DNA from: Kitasatospora xanthocidica
Lineage (GTDB): Bacteria; Actinomycetota; Actinomycetes; Streptomycetales; Streptomycetaceae
NCBI RefSeq assembly: GCF_014656195.1
Contig: NZ_BNBY01000020.1
Span: 1-64,000, forward strand
Length of the DNA: 64,000 bases
Direction: 5' to 3'
A program made the translations under genes and the position numbers. A model generated the notes under the pieces. It was not told where the DNA came from. It ran no database searches and saw nothing but the letters and a program-made list of their open reading frames with translations. Below are positions 51,183 through 60,142 of the stretch, one piece after another (position 1 is the stretch's first letter; each line of letters starts with the position of its first letter).

Positions 51183-51860
51183 TCAGGACGGGCGGCCGGG
51201 CGGGACCAGGCCGGACTGGTAGGCGATCGCGACGAGTTGGGCGCGGTCCCGGGCGTCGAGCTTGGACATCGCCCGGTGCACATGGGTGCGGACGGTGAAG
51301 GGGCTGACGAACATCCGCTCGGCGATCTCCTCGTTGGTGAGTCCGGTCGCGGCCATCGACATCACCTCGCGCTCGCGGGCCGTGAGGACGGCCAGCCGCT
51401 CGCTCACCGGGCCGGTGACGCCCCGGTCCGGCTGGGACAGGAACTGGTCGATCACCGCCCGGGTGGCGGCGGGCGAGAGCAGGGCCTCGCCGGCCGCCAC
51501 CGTCCGGACGGCAGCGAGCAGCTCCTTGGGGTCGGCGCCCTTGCCGAGGAAGCCGCCGGCGCCCGCCCGCAGCGCCTGGGCCACGTACTCGTCGATCTCG
51601 AAGGTGGTGAGGATCAGCACCCGGGTGCCGGACAGCTCCTCGTCGCCGCAGATCTCGGCGGTGGCGCCGAGGCCGTCCGCACCCGGCATCCGGATGTCCA
51701 TCAGGACGATGTCGGGCTTGGTGGCCCGGGCGAGTGCCACGGCCTCGCGCCCGTCGGCGGCCTCGCCGACCACCTCCATGTCCTCCTCCGCGTCGATCAG
51801 CATGCGGAAGGCGCCGCGCAGCAGGGCCTGGTCGTCGGCGAGCAGCACCCGGATGGTCAT
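51183..51860 (-). CDS. NarL/LuxR-type response regulator
   Basis: A 225-residue two-component regulator. The receiver domain (1-118) has the acidic pair LLADDQALLRGA, the phosphorylation Asp in DIVLMDIRMPGADG (about residue 54), and the Lys in FLGKGADPKELL. The LuxR-type HTH (about 155-212) reads LTAREREVMSMAATGLTNEE and then ERMFVSPFTVRTHVHRAMSK. Its ATG overlaps the kinase stop by 4 bp, so the two are coupled. It may regulate the MMPL transporter upstream of the kinase. Confidence 0.94.
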   Translation of the reverse strand: MTIRVLLADDQALLRGAFRMLIDAEEDMEVVGEAADGREAVALARATKPDIVLMDIRMPGADGLGATAEICGDEELSGTRVLILTTFEIDEYVAQALRAGAGGFLGKGADPKELLAAVRTVAAGEALLSPAATRAVIDQFLSQPDRGVTGPVSERLAVLTAREREVMSMAATGLTNEEIAERMFVSPFTVRTHVHRAMSKLDARDRAQLVAIAYQSGLVPPGRPS

Positions 51861-53233
51861 GCGTGATCCCTCTCCTCGGAGCGGACGGCCCGGACCGCGC
51901 GGGGGAAGCAGTGCGGTGCGGCGGTGCCGCGAACGGCGTGATCCCGTCCCTCGGCCCTCGTTTCGGCGGCCCCGGCCCCACCGACGGCCCCTGCCCCGCC
52001 GGCCGTCCCGGCCTGGGCCGGGCCCTCGTCGCGGGCGCCGGTGCGCAGGGGCAGCTCGGCGGTCACCAGGAAGCCGCCGTCGGTCCGCCGGTCGGCACTG
52101 AGCCGGCCGCCGACCGCACCGGCCCGTTCCCGCATGCCGATCAGCCCGAAGCCGCTCTCCCCCGGGGCGGGCTCGGGCAGCAGCGCGGCGCGGGGGCGAG
52201 CGGTCGCGGCCGGACGGCCGTTGGCGACGCTGACGGCCACCCGGCTCTCGGTGTAGGCGAGGGTGACCTCGGCGTCGGCGCCGTGGGCGTGCTTGGCGAC
52301 GTTCGTCAGCGACTCCTGGACGATCCGGAAGGCGGTGAGGTCGACCCCGGGCGACAGCGGACGGGGCTCGCCCCGGACGGTGAGCCTGACCGGCAGCCCG
52401 GCCCGCTCGAAGGAACCGATCAGCTCGGGCAGCCGGTCAAGGCCCGGGGCGGGTTCGAGCGGGGCGGGCTCCTCCGCGCGGCGCAGCAGGCCGACGGTGG
52501 CGCGCAGCTCCTGCAGGGCCGAGCCGGTGGCGTCGGTGATGTGACTGAGCACCTCGCGGGCCTGGACGGGGTGGTTGTCCATGAGGTGGACGGCGATGCC
52601 GGCTTGGGCGTTGGCGAGGGCGATGTGGTGGGCGACCACGTCGTGCAGGTCGCGGGCGATCCGGATCCGCTCGTCGGCGACCCGGCGGCGCGCCTCCTCC
52701 TCGCGGGTGCGTTCGGCGCGCTCGGCGCGCTCCTCGATGGCCGCGAGGTGGGCGCGGCGGTTGCGGATCGAGTCGCCGAGTGCGCCCGGCAGCAGGGCCC
52801 AGGCGAGGACGCCGAGCCGTTCGCCGAGCGGGCCGCCGGGGCCGAACAGCAGGGCGATGCCGGTGAGCAGGACGGCGGTGGTGATCGAGGCGCGCAGCGC
52901 GGTGGCGCGGTCGGTGCGGACGGCGAGGAAGTAGAGGGCGAGCAGCAGCGGGGTGGCCAGGGTGGCGGTGAGCCGGGGGCTGGTCCAGGCGAGCAGCATC
53001 GTGCAGGCCAGCGTGACGGCGACCACCGCGCGCGGGTGGCGGCGGTGCGCGAGGACGGTGACGGCGGAGACCATCGCGATCACGCCGGTGGCCGGGTCGA
53101 CCGGGGTGAGGTGGCCACCGGTCTGGTCGATGGTGGCGCCGAGGGCGGTGATCGTGAGCACCGTCGCCCCGCCGGCGACGTCGAGCAGCCGGGGGTGGTC
53201 GCGGCGCAGGCGCTGGCGCCAGGTGTCGGTCAT
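51857..53233 (-). CDS. Sensor histidine kinase (HisKA_3/NarX type)
   Basis: A 458-residue membrane kinase. Four to five hydrophobic segments span residues 18-155. The dimerisation/phospho-acceptor helix follows: RIRIARDLHDVVAHHIALAN (His about 212). The HATPase domain has FRIVQESLTNVAKHAHGADA (N-box) and GFGLIGMRERAGAVGGRLSA (G-box). The C-terminal 60 residues are Gly/Ala-rich and extend beyond the domain. ATG at 53233 is preferred to the longer frame. It is downstream of the MMPL gene across a repeat-bearing 309-bp gap. Confidence 0.92.
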   Translation of the reverse strand: MTDTWRQRLRRDHPRLLDVAGGATVLTITALGATIDQTGGHLTPVDPATGVIAMVSAVTVLAHRRHPRAVVAVTLACTMLLAWTSPRLTATLATPLLLALYFLAVRTDRATALRASITTAVLLTGIALLFGPGGPLGERLGVLAWALLPGALGDSIRNRRAHLAAIEERAERAERTREEEARRRVADERIRIARDLHDVVAHHIALANAQAGIAVHLMDNHPVQAREVLSHITDATGSALQELRATVGLLRRAEEPAPLEPAPGLDRLPELIGSFERAGLPVRLTVRGEPRPLSPGVDLTAFRIVQESLTNVAKHAHGADAEVTLAYTESRVAVSVANGRPAATARPRAALLPEPAPGESGFGLIGMRERAGAVGGRLSADRRTDGGFLVTAELPLRTGARDEGPAQAGTAGGAGAVGGAGAAETRAEGRDHAVRGTAAPHCFPRAVRAVRSEERDHA

Positions 53234-53408
53234 GGTCGTGCTCTCCGGGTCGGGGGCCCTGGCCGCACCCTCGCCGGGCTTCGCCAGTGGGTGCCGCGCC
53301 GCGTCCCGGTGGGGGCGGCGGGCCGGGTCGGGAGCCTCCGCGCAGGCGGTGGCCCCCGACAGCAACGGTAACGGTAGGGGCTCGAACCGGTGTCCGAACC
53401 TGCCGGTG

Positions 53409-53447
53409 CCGGACCGGCCCGGGCCTGTCCCGCCCGGGCCGGTCCGG
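53409..53447. terminator. Terminator after the MMPL gene
   Basis: A 16-bp stem (CCGGACCGGCCCGGGC) around the loop CTGTCCC, about 100 bp past the MMPL stop on the minus strand. It separates the transporter from the two-component genes. Confidence 0.8.
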
Positions 53448-53474
53448 TGTGCCTGCACGAGCCGGTCCGGTGTG

Positions 53475-53536
53475 TCCGTACGACTGCTCCGTACGACTGG
53501 TCCGTACGACTGCTCCGTACGACCAGTTCGTACGAC
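53475..53536. repeat. 13-bp tandem iterons
   Basis: The unit TCCGTACGACTG plus one variable base repeats with exact 13-bp period at 53475, 53488, 53501, 53514 and (diverged) 53527. Each copy contains the palindrome CGTACG. The block lies just past the MMPL stop and about 240 bp upstream of the kinase start. Confidence 0.85.
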
Positions 53537-53542
53537 GGCGGC

Positions 53543-55744
53543 CTAGACGGTGACCGACTCCCGGGCCGGGGCCGGTTCGGCGGCGGGCGTCTGCAGCTTG
53601 CTGCCCTCGACGTCCACGTCCGGTATCAGCCGGTCGAGCCGGCGCGGCAGCCACCAGGCGTGGCGGCCGAGCAGGGCGAGGACCGCCGGGACGATGGTCA
53701 TCCGGACGACGAAGGCGTCGAAGGCGACGGCCGCCGCGAGGCCCAGGCCCATCATCTTGATCATCGGCTCGCCCATCCCGATGAAGCCCGCGAAGACGGC
53801 GATCATGATGAAGGCGGCGGCGGTGACCACCCGGGCGTTGTGCCGGAAGCCGGTGACGATCGCCTCCTCGGGCTGCTCGCCGTGGACGAAGGCCTCCCGG
53901 ATCCGGGTGACCAGGAACACCTCGTAGTCCATGGCGAGCCCGAAGACCACGCCGATCATGAAGATCGGCATCATGCTCATCACCGGACCGGTCTGCTCCA
54001 CGCCGATCAGGTCGGCCAGCCAGCCCCACTGGAAGACCGCGACGACGGCGCCGAGCGCGGCGGCCACCGAGAGCAGGAAGCCGAGCGCCGCCTTCAGCGG
54101 GACGAGCACGGAGCGGAAGACCACCAGCAGCAGCAGGACGGCGAGGCCGACCACCACGGCCAGGTAGGGCAGCAGCGCGTCCGTGAGCTTCTGCGACACG
54201 TCGATGTTCATCGCCGTGGTGCCGCTGACCAGGACCGTCGCCCCGGTGGCCGACTTCAGACCGGCCGCGTCGCCCCGGATGGTGTGCACGATGTCCTTGG
54301 TCTCGGACTCGCTCGGGCCGGTCGCCGGTACCGCGTTGAGCAGGGCCGTGTCGCCCGCCTTGTTGAACATCGGCGGCGTCACGGTGACCACGCCCGACAT
54401 GCCGGCGACCTTCTTGGCGACCGCGTCCGCCGCCGCCTTCGGGTCGGCGACGCCCTTGGCGTCCACCAGGACCGTCAGCGGGCCGTTGAAGCCGGGGCCG
54501 AAGCCCTCGGAGAGCAGGTCGTAGGCGCGGCGCTGGGTGGTGGAGGTGGGCTTGGCCTCGTCGCCCGGCAGGCCGAGCCGCAGGTCGAGCGCGGGCGCTG
54601 CGAGCACGCCGAGGCCGATCACACCGCCGAGCAGCACCGCGAGCGGGCGGCGCAGCACGAACCGGGCCCAGCGGGCGCCGCCGTTCTCCTTCGCCGCCGC
54701 CCGGTCCGCGTCGCCGCGGGCCTTGCGGACCTTGCGCGGCAGCACCTTGCGGCCGAGGAAGCCGAGCAGCGCGGGGACCAGGGTGAGCGCGACCAGCACG
54801 GCTATGACGACCGTGCCGGCGGCGGCCAGGCCCATCTTGGCCAGCATCGGGATGCCGACCACGGAGAGCCCGGCTAGGGCGATCACCACGGTGAGGCCGG
54901 CGAACACCACGGCGGAACCGGCGGTGCCCACGGCCCGGCCGGCCGCCTCCTGCGGTGTCCGCCCCTCGCTGAGCTCGGCCCGGTAGCGGGAGACGATGAA
55001 CACCGCGTAGTCGATGCCGACGGCGAGGCCGAGCATCATGGCGAGCGTGCCGGTGGTGCCGGACAGGCCCAGCGTGCTGCCCAGCGCGGTGATCAGCGCC
55101 ATGCCGAGGCCGACGCCGACGACCGCCGTGAGCAGCGGCAGGCCGGCCGCGACCAGCGAGCCGAAGGTGATGACCAGGACGACGGCGGACAGCGCCATGC
55201 CGATCGCCTCGCTGCTGCCGCCGGCCTCGGGCTTGGCCATCAGCGCGTTGCCGCCGACCTCGACCTTGAGCCCGGCGTCCCGGCCGTGCCGGGCGGCCTG
55301 CTCCAGGGCGTCGGTGGCGCCCTTGGACAGCTCGCCCGCCTTGGCGGAGTAGCTCACCGTCGCGTAGGCGGTGGTGCCGTCCTTGGAGACGGCGCCCGCC
55401 TTGAACGGGTTGACCGCGCCGGTGACCTGGTCGGCGTGGGCCAGCTCCTCGACCGTCCGCTCGACCGCCTGCTGGTTGGGCGCGGCGGTGATCTTCTGCC
55501 CGGAGGGCGCGACGAACACCAGCCGGGCCGCGGCGCCGTCGGCGTGACCGCCGGGGAAGCGCTCGTTCATCAGGTCGAAGGCCTTCTGCGCCTCCGTGCC
55601 GGGCATCGAGAAGCCGTCGTCGGGTGCGGCGGGCGCCTTGGCCGCCAGGACTCCGACGGCCGCCAGCACGGCGACCCAGAGCAAGGTCACCAGCCGGCGC
55701 CGGACGAAGGCCCATCGGCCCAGACGGTAGAGGAACGTGGCCAC
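53543..55744 (-). CDS. MMPL-family transporter
   Basis: A 733-residue RND-superfamily membrane protein with two repeats, each of six membrane helices. Each half has a large external loop after its first helix. The proton-relay regions are GIDYAVFIVSRYRAELSEGR (about 258-277) and AMDYEVFLVTRIREAFVHGE (about 606-625). MMPL proteins export lipids, glycolipids or siderophores in actinobacteria, so surface-lipid or drug export is likely; substrate unknown. GTG at 55744 follows AAGGAG at 11 bases. A palindrome lies 150 bp upstream. It is followed by iterons and a two-component system that may regulate it. Confidence 0.93.
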   Translation of the reverse strand: MATFLYRLGRWAFVRRRLVTLLWVAVLAAVGVLAAKAPAAPDDGFSMPGTEAQKAFDLMNERFPGGHADGAAARLVFVAPSGQKITAAPNQQAVERTVEELAHADQVTGAVNPFKAGAVSKDGTTAYATVSYSAKAGELSKGATDALEQAARHGRDAGLKVEVGGNALMAKPEAGGSSEAIGMALSAVVLVITFGSLVAAGLPLLTAVVGVGLGMALITALGSTLGLSGTTGTLAMMLGLAVGIDYAVFIVSRYRAELSEGRTPQEAAGRAVGTAGSAVVFAGLTVVIALAGLSVVGIPMLAKMGLAAAGTVVIAVLVALTLVPALLGFLGRKVLPRKVRKARGDADRAAAKENGGARWARFVLRRPLAVLLGGVIGLGVLAAPALDLRLGLPGDEAKPTSTTQRRAYDLLSEGFGPGFNGPLTVLVDAKGVADPKAAADAVAKKVAGMSGVVTVTPPMFNKAGDTALLNAVPATGPSESETKDIVHTIRGDAAGLKSATGATVLVSGTTAMNIDVSQKLTDALLPYLAVVVGLAVLLLLVVFRSVLVPLKAALGFLLSVAAALGAVVAVFQWGWLADLIGVEQTGPVMSMMPIFMIGVVFGLAMDYEVFLVTRIREAFVHGEQPEEAIVTGFRHNARVVTAAAFIMIAVFAGFIGMGEPMIKMMGLGLAAAVAFDAFVVRMTIVPAVLALLGRHAWWLPRRLDRLIPDVDVEGSKLQTPAAEPAPARESVTV

Positions 55745-56125
55745 GGGAGAGCGGACTCCTTCGGATGCGGTTCTCGGTACGGGGCGCGCCGCGGCCGGGC
55801 CGTACACCCCCGAGGGCGCGGTCCGCCGCAGCGTGACCAATCCTTGATCGCCGCCCCCTGCTCCGTCGTCATCTCTGTGCAGGCCGTTTGCGTACTGCGG
55901 ACGCAGTACGGCCATCCCCCGTACGGAGGAGCGCACGCCCCGCATCGGAAGTAGCCCTCCTACCTGCGGCGGAAGCAGCCGGGTCACCCGTGCGGACGGC
56001 GACGACGGGCCGTGACCCCGCCGGGCGAAGTAGCGTGATGTGCCTGACCCGACCGCTTTTCGTACGGTTCGGGAGGATCCGACCTGATCGGTGCTGCACG
56101 CGCAGCCCGCCGCCGGAGGTGCCCC
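55745..56125. promoter_or_regulatory. Divergent promoter region of the MMPL and aminotransferase genes
   Basis: A 381-bp gene-free region between divergent starts. A perfect 8-bp-arm palindrome lies at 55891-55910. GGAGG before 56126 is the aminotransferase ribosome site. Nothing else could be assigned. Confidence 0.6.
55891..55910. promoter_or_regulatory. Palindrome upstream of the MMPL gene
   Basis: CGTACTGC, spacer GGAC, GCAGTACG: perfect 8-bp arms, about 147-166 bp upstream of the MMPL start. The CGTAC core also occurs in the 13-bp iterons at 53475-53536, so a common binding protein is conceivable. Confidence 0.55.
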
Positions 56126-57250
56126 ATGGGCGTTCCAGCCGCCCGCATCGTGTTCGACGAGAGCGACCGCGCGGCCGTCGCCGAGGCGGTGACCGAGATG
56201 CTCACCACCGGCGCCCTCACCCTCGGCCCGTGGACCGAGCGCTTCGAGCAGGCCTTCGCGGCCGAGCACGGCGCCTCGCACGCCGTCGCGGTGAGCAGCG
56301 GCACGGCCGCGCTGGAGATGATCCTGCGCACCGTCGACGTCCGCGGCCGCGACGTCGTCGTGCCCGCCGTCACCTTCTACGCGACCGCCGGCGCCGTGGT
56401 CCACGCGGGCGGGCGCCCGGTGTTCGCCGACGTCGACCCGGCCACCCTCGCGCTCTCCCCCGAGACCCTGGAGGCGGCCCTCACCCCGGACACCGCCGCC
56501 GTCGTCCTGGTGCACATCGGCGGACTGGTCACCCCGCGCGTCGACGACCTGCGGGCGCTCTGCGACGAGCGGGGCATCCCCCTGGTCGAGGACGCCGCGC
56601 ACGCCCACGGCAGCAGCCTCAACGGACGCGCCGCCGGCACCTTCGGACTCGCCGGGGCCTTCTCCTTCTACCCGACCAAGGTCACCACCAGCGGCGAGGG
56701 CGGCATGGTCCTGACCGAGTCACCGGAGCTGCGCGACGAGGCCCGGATCTACCGCGACCAGGGCAAGGGCTCCTTCACCACCAACCACCACGTGCTGCTC
56801 GGCTACTCCTGGCGGATGAGCGAGCTGCACGCCGCCGTCGGCGCGGTGCACCTGCGCCGGCTCAAGGAGTTCATCGAGACCCGCCGGGCCGTCGCCCGCC
56901 GCTACGACGCGGCGCTCGCCGGACTGGACGGCCTGGAGCCGGTGCTCGAACCGCCCGGCTGCCGCGGCAACTACTACAAGTACGTGGCGCTGCTGCCGCC
57001 CGGGACCGACCGCGCCGCCTTCAAGCGGGCCGTCGCCGAGGAGCACGGCGTCCGGCTCTCCGGCGAGGTCTACGACCTGCCGCTGCACCTGCAGCCCGTG
57101 CTCGCCGAGTACCGCCGCGGACCGCTGCCGGTGGCCGAGGACGTCTGCGCCCGGCAGGTCTGCCTGCCGGTGCACTCCGACATGACGGAGGACGAGACGG
57201 AACAGGTCGTCGAGGCGGTCACGGCGGTGTACCGGCGGCTGGCCGGCTGA
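56126..57250 (+). CDS. DegT/DnrJ/EryC1/StrS-type PLP aminotransferase
   Basis: A 374-residue sugar aminotransferase-type protein. Cofactor-binding features: AVSSGTAALEMILRTVDVRG (about 56-75), the VEDAAHAHG aspartate (about 154-162) and the Schiff-base lysine in FSFYPTKVTTSGEGGMV (about 185). Members transaminate keto-sugars or make AHBA-like units. ATG at 56126 follows GGAGG. It is followed after 78 bp by an epimerase and then a glycosyltransferase on the same strand, so the set probably makes an amino-sugar-containing glycoconjugate. Confidence 0.92.
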   Translation: MGVPAARIVFDESDRAAVAEAVTEMLTTGALTLGPWTERFEQAFAAEHGASHAVAVSSGTAALEMILRTVDVRGRDVVVPAVTFYATAGAVVHAGGRPVFADVDPATLALSPETLEAALTPDTAAVVLVHIGGLVTPRVDDLRALCDERGIPLVEDAAHAHGSSLNGRAAGTFGLAGAFSFYPTKVTTSGEGGMVLTESPELRDEARIYRDQGKGSFTTNHHVLLGYSWRMSELHAAVGAVHLRRLKEFIETRRAVARRYDAALAGLDGLEPVLEPPGCRGNYYKYVALLPPGTDRAAFKRAVAEEHGVRLSGEVYDLPLHLQPVLAEYRRGPLPVAEDVCARQVCLPVHSDMTEDETEQVVEAVTAVYRRLAG

Positions 57251-57328
57251 CCCTCCGCCCGGCCCGAACCGAGCGAAAACGATCCGACCTGACCGAGAAC
57301 GACCGACCGGAGCGAAGGGAGCAAGAAC

Positions 57329-58273
57329 GTGCGGATAGCCGTCACCGGGGGCTGCGGGTTCATCGGCTCACACGTCGTGGACCACCTGATCGCGGCCGGC
57401 CACGACGTCCTCGCGGTGGACACCACCGACAAGTACCTCAACCCCGACGCCGAACACGCGCGGATCGACATCCTCGACCTGAAGGCCCTCACCTCCGCCC
57501 TCGCGGGCAGCGAGGTCGTCTACCACCTCGCCGCGATGGCCGACGTCGAACAGGTCTCCGCCGACCCCGTCAGCGCCGTGCGGACCAACATCGACGGCAC
57601 CGAGGCCGTGCTGGAGGCCGCCCGGCGCAGCGGCCTCAGCCGGACCGTCCTGGCCAGCACCGTCTGGGTCTACGGCGCCGCCCTCGCCGGTGAACAACTC
57701 GGCGGCGAGGAACAGGAACTGGACGAGCACGTGCCGATCGAGCTGGAGCACAGCGGCCACCTCTACGTGGCCACCAAGCTCGCCGCCGAGATGCTGGTGC
57801 ACAGCTACCGCGAGCTGTACGGGCAGCACTTCACCATCCTGCGCTACGGCATCCCGTACGGGCCCCGGATGCGCGACGAACTCGTCGTCGCCCGGTTCGT
57901 CCAGGCCGCGCTGGCCGGACGGCCCATCACCATCGCCGGCGACGGGCGGCAGAGCCGCAACTTCGTCTACGTCGAGGACCTCGCCGACGCCCACGTCCGG
58001 GCCCTCTCCCCCGCCGCCGAGGACCAGACCTTCGCCCTGGAGGGCTCCACCGCCGTCTCGGTGCGCGACATCGCCGACACCGTCGACGAGCTGCTCGGGC
58101 CCGTCGACATCGAGCACATCGACGGCCGCAAGGCCGACTACCCGGGGCGGCGGATCTCCTCCGCCCAGGCCAAACGGCTGCTCGGCTGGTCGCCGAAGAC
58201 CCACTTCGCGGACGGCGTGCGGCGGTACGCCGACTGGTACCGGGACGCCACCGCCGCGTCCACCGCCGGCTGA
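57329..58273 (+). CDS. NAD-dependent epimerase/dehydratase (extended SDR)
   Basis: A 314-residue sugar nucleotide-type SDR. Rossmann motif GGCGFIGSHV (7-16); VYHLAAMADVEQVSADP (about 68-84); catalytic ASTVWVYG serine (about 110) and YVATK tyrosine/lysine (about 145-149). The length and the RYGIPYGPRMRDELV segment match UDP-sugar epimerases. GTG at 57329 has GAAGGGAG upstream. It is probably co-transcribed with the aminotransferase and the next glycosyltransferase (12-bp gap). Confidence 0.92.
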   Translation: MRIAVTGGCGFIGSHVVDHLIAAGHDVLAVDTTDKYLNPDAEHARIDILDLKALTSALAGSEVVYHLAAMADVEQVSADPVSAVRTNIDGTEAVLEAARRSGLSRTVLASTVWVYGAALAGEQLGGEEQELDEHVPIELEHSGHLYVATKLAAEMLVHSYRELYGQHFTILRYGIPYGPRMRDELVVARFVQAALAGRPITIAGDGRQSRNFVYVEDLADAHVRALSPAAEDQTFALEGSTAVSVRDIADTVDELLGPVDIEHIDGRKADYPGRRISSAQAKRLLGWSPKTHFADGVRRYADWYRDATAASTAG

Positions 58274-58285
58274 CCGGGCCGCGCC

Positions 58286-59377
58286 GTGCCGCACGCCCTG
58301 CTGATCTCCGGCTCCCTCGGCCAGGGGCACGACGTGATGGCCCAGGCCTGCGCGGACACCCTGCGGGAACGCGGCTGGACCACCGACACCGTCGACGCGA
58401 TGGCCCTGCTCGGCGAACGCTCCGGCGCCGCCGGGGAAGCGGTGTTCCGCCGGCTGCTCGGCCTGCCCGGGGTGTACGACGCCTTCCACTTCTCGGCCCT
58501 GCGGCCCGGCGCGCGGATCGCCCTGCTCGCCGACGCGGCCGCCCGCACCCGGCTGGTCCCGGCCCTGCGCCGACTGGTCGAGGCACAGCGGCCGCAGCTG
58601 GTCGTCTCGGTGTTCGCCACCGCGACCTCGGCCGTCAACCGGCTCCAGGAGTGGGGGCGGGGACGGGAGTTCCGGCACTTCGTGTTCTGCACGGACGTGA
58701 CACCGCACCGGCTCTGGGTGCAGGACGGAACCGACCTGTTCCTGGTCACCTCGGAGGTCGCCGCCTGCGCCGTCCGGCGCTACCGGCCGGACGCCGACAT
58801 CGCCGTACTGCCCGCGCCGCTGCGGCAGCCCTTCTACCGGCCGCCGCAGCGGGGCGAGGCGCGCGCGGAACTCGGTGTGCCCGCGGACAGCCCCTGTGTG
58901 CTGCTGATGTCGGGCTCCTGGGGGCTCGGCCCGCTCGCCCGCACCGCCGCCTCACTCGCCGCCGCCGGACCGCACGTGCTCGCCGTCGCCGGGCGCAACC
59001 CCGAACTCGAGCGCCGCCTACGGGCCGCCGCACGCCGCCGACCCGGGCTGCACCCCTTCGGCCACACCGACCGGATCCCCGCCCTGATGGCCGCCGCCGA
59101 CCTCGTCGTCACCAGCTCCGGCGACACCTGCAGCGAGGCCCGCGCCCTCGGCCGGCGGCTGCTGCTCCTCGACGTCGTCCAGGGGCACGGACGCGACAAC
59201 CTCCAGCACGAGCTCGAACTCGGCCACGCCGACGTCACCTCCGCCCGCCCGGCCGACGTCGTCCGCAACGCCCTCGCGGCACTGAAGCGCCCCTCTCCCG
59301 CCCCCTCACCCGGCGCCACACCGGAGAAGTGGCGGGCCGGATTCGAGGAGGCGCTGCGACGGGTGGGACTGGGGTAG
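58286..59377 (+). CDS. Glycosyltransferase of the MGDG-synthase/MurG-like type
   Basis: A 363-residue GT-B protein. The N-terminal domain opens with LLISGSLGQGHDVMAQACAD, a variant of the GxGGH loop of diacylglycerol glycosyltransferases and MurG. The sugar-nucleotide half has VLLMSGSWGLGPLARTAAS (about 206-224) and VTSSGDTCSEARALGRRLLL (about 275-294), where MurG has a GxxTxxE motif. It likely transfers a sugar (perhaps made by the two upstream genes) to a lipid or polyprenyl acceptor. Start GTG at 58286. Confidence 0.85.
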   Translation: MPHALLISGSLGQGHDVMAQACADTLRERGWTTDTVDAMALLGERSGAAGEAVFRRLLGLPGVYDAFHFSALRPGARIALLADAAARTRLVPALRRLVEAQRPQLVVSVFATATSAVNRLQEWGRGREFRHFVFCTDVTPHRLWVQDGTDLFLVTSEVAACAVRRYRPDADIAVLPAPLRQPFYRPPQRGEARAELGVPADSPCVLLMSGSWGLGPLARTAASLAAAGPHVLAVAGRNPELERRLRAAARRRPGLHPFGHTDRIPALMAAADLVVTSSGDTCSEARALGRRLLLLDVVQGHGRDNLQHELELGHADVTSARPADVVRNALAALKRPSPAPSPGATPEKWRAGFEEALRRVGLG

Positions 59378-59448
59378 AGCCGCGTCCGGTGCCGTGGGCG
59401 AGGCGCCGGCCGAGCACGACCGGGCGGCGTCCGTCCAGTGAACGCCGG

Positions 59449-60030
59449 TCAGTTGAGGCCGATGGTGCCCGAGCAGGTCAGGGTGCCGCTGACCGTGCCG
59501 GTCGCGCCCTGCTCCTCCCTGACCGGCAGTCCGGTGAGCTTGGCCCCGTCGGCGGTGCGGCTCGCCTCCTGGCCGACCGGCGCCTTGCCCTTCCAGACGA
59601 ACGGGCGCGAGCCCTTCGCCGTCAGCACCAACTGCGCCTGGCCGTCCTTGAAGACGAGCTGCGCGACCGCGACGTTCACGCTCTTGGGCGTCGCGCTGAG
59701 CGACAGGACGCCGTTCGGCGAGGGGTCGCCGACGCAGGCGACCGCGCCGAACTCGTAGCTGCCGCCGTCGGGTCCGCTCAGGGTCAGGGTGTTCCTGCCA
59801 CCCGCCCCGGCACCCGCCGACGGAGCGCCGGAGGTGGCGGCCGGCGGCTGCGCGGGCGTCGCCGTGGCGGACCCGGAACCGCCCGGCGGCGCGGCCGCCA
59901 CCGGCGCCGCGCTGGACGACACGACCGGCGCGGGCGAGCCCGAACTGCCGCAGCCGGCCACCACGAGCACGGCCAGCGCCGCGGCGGTGACGCCCCAAAG
60001 GTGTTTCGACGTACGGAAGTCGGCGTTCAC
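59449..60030 (-). CDS. Lipoprotein, hypothetical
   Basis: A 193-residue lipoprotein: after NADFRTSKHLWGVTAAALAV the lipobox LVVAGC ends at residue 27. An Ala/Pro/Ser-rich linker (about 30-75) leads to a beta-rich domain (TLSGPDGGSYEFGAVACVGD; LSLSATPKSVNVAVAQLVFK; FVWKGKAPVGQEASRTADGA) with two cysteines. Function unknown. GTG at 60030 has GGGGGG upstream. It lies downstream of the deacetylase on the same strand with a 112-bp gap. Confidence 0.82.
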   Translation of the reverse strand: MNADFRTSKHLWGVTAAALAVLVVAGCGSSGSPAPVVSSSAAPVAAAPPGGSGSATATPAQPPAATSGAPSAGAGAGGRNTLTLSGPDGGSYEFGAVACVGDPSPNGVLSLSATPKSVNVAVAQLVFKDGQAQLVLTAKGSRPFVWKGKAPVGQEASRTADGAKLTGLPVREEQGATGTVSGTLTCSGTIGLN

Positions 60031-60142
60031 GGTGGCCCCCCAGCTCGTCGTCGGCCCGCTCGGGCCGGCGGTGTGCACTGCCCCGGACGACGCGTCCGCC
60101 GCGTCGGGCGGTTCCCGCCACGGCCCGGAGCGGACGGAACAC

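Noticed and set aside
53390..54877. A 495-codon plus-strand frame opposite the MMPL gene
   Set aside because: Shadow of the MMPL gene; Asp/His/Gly-rich, no motif.
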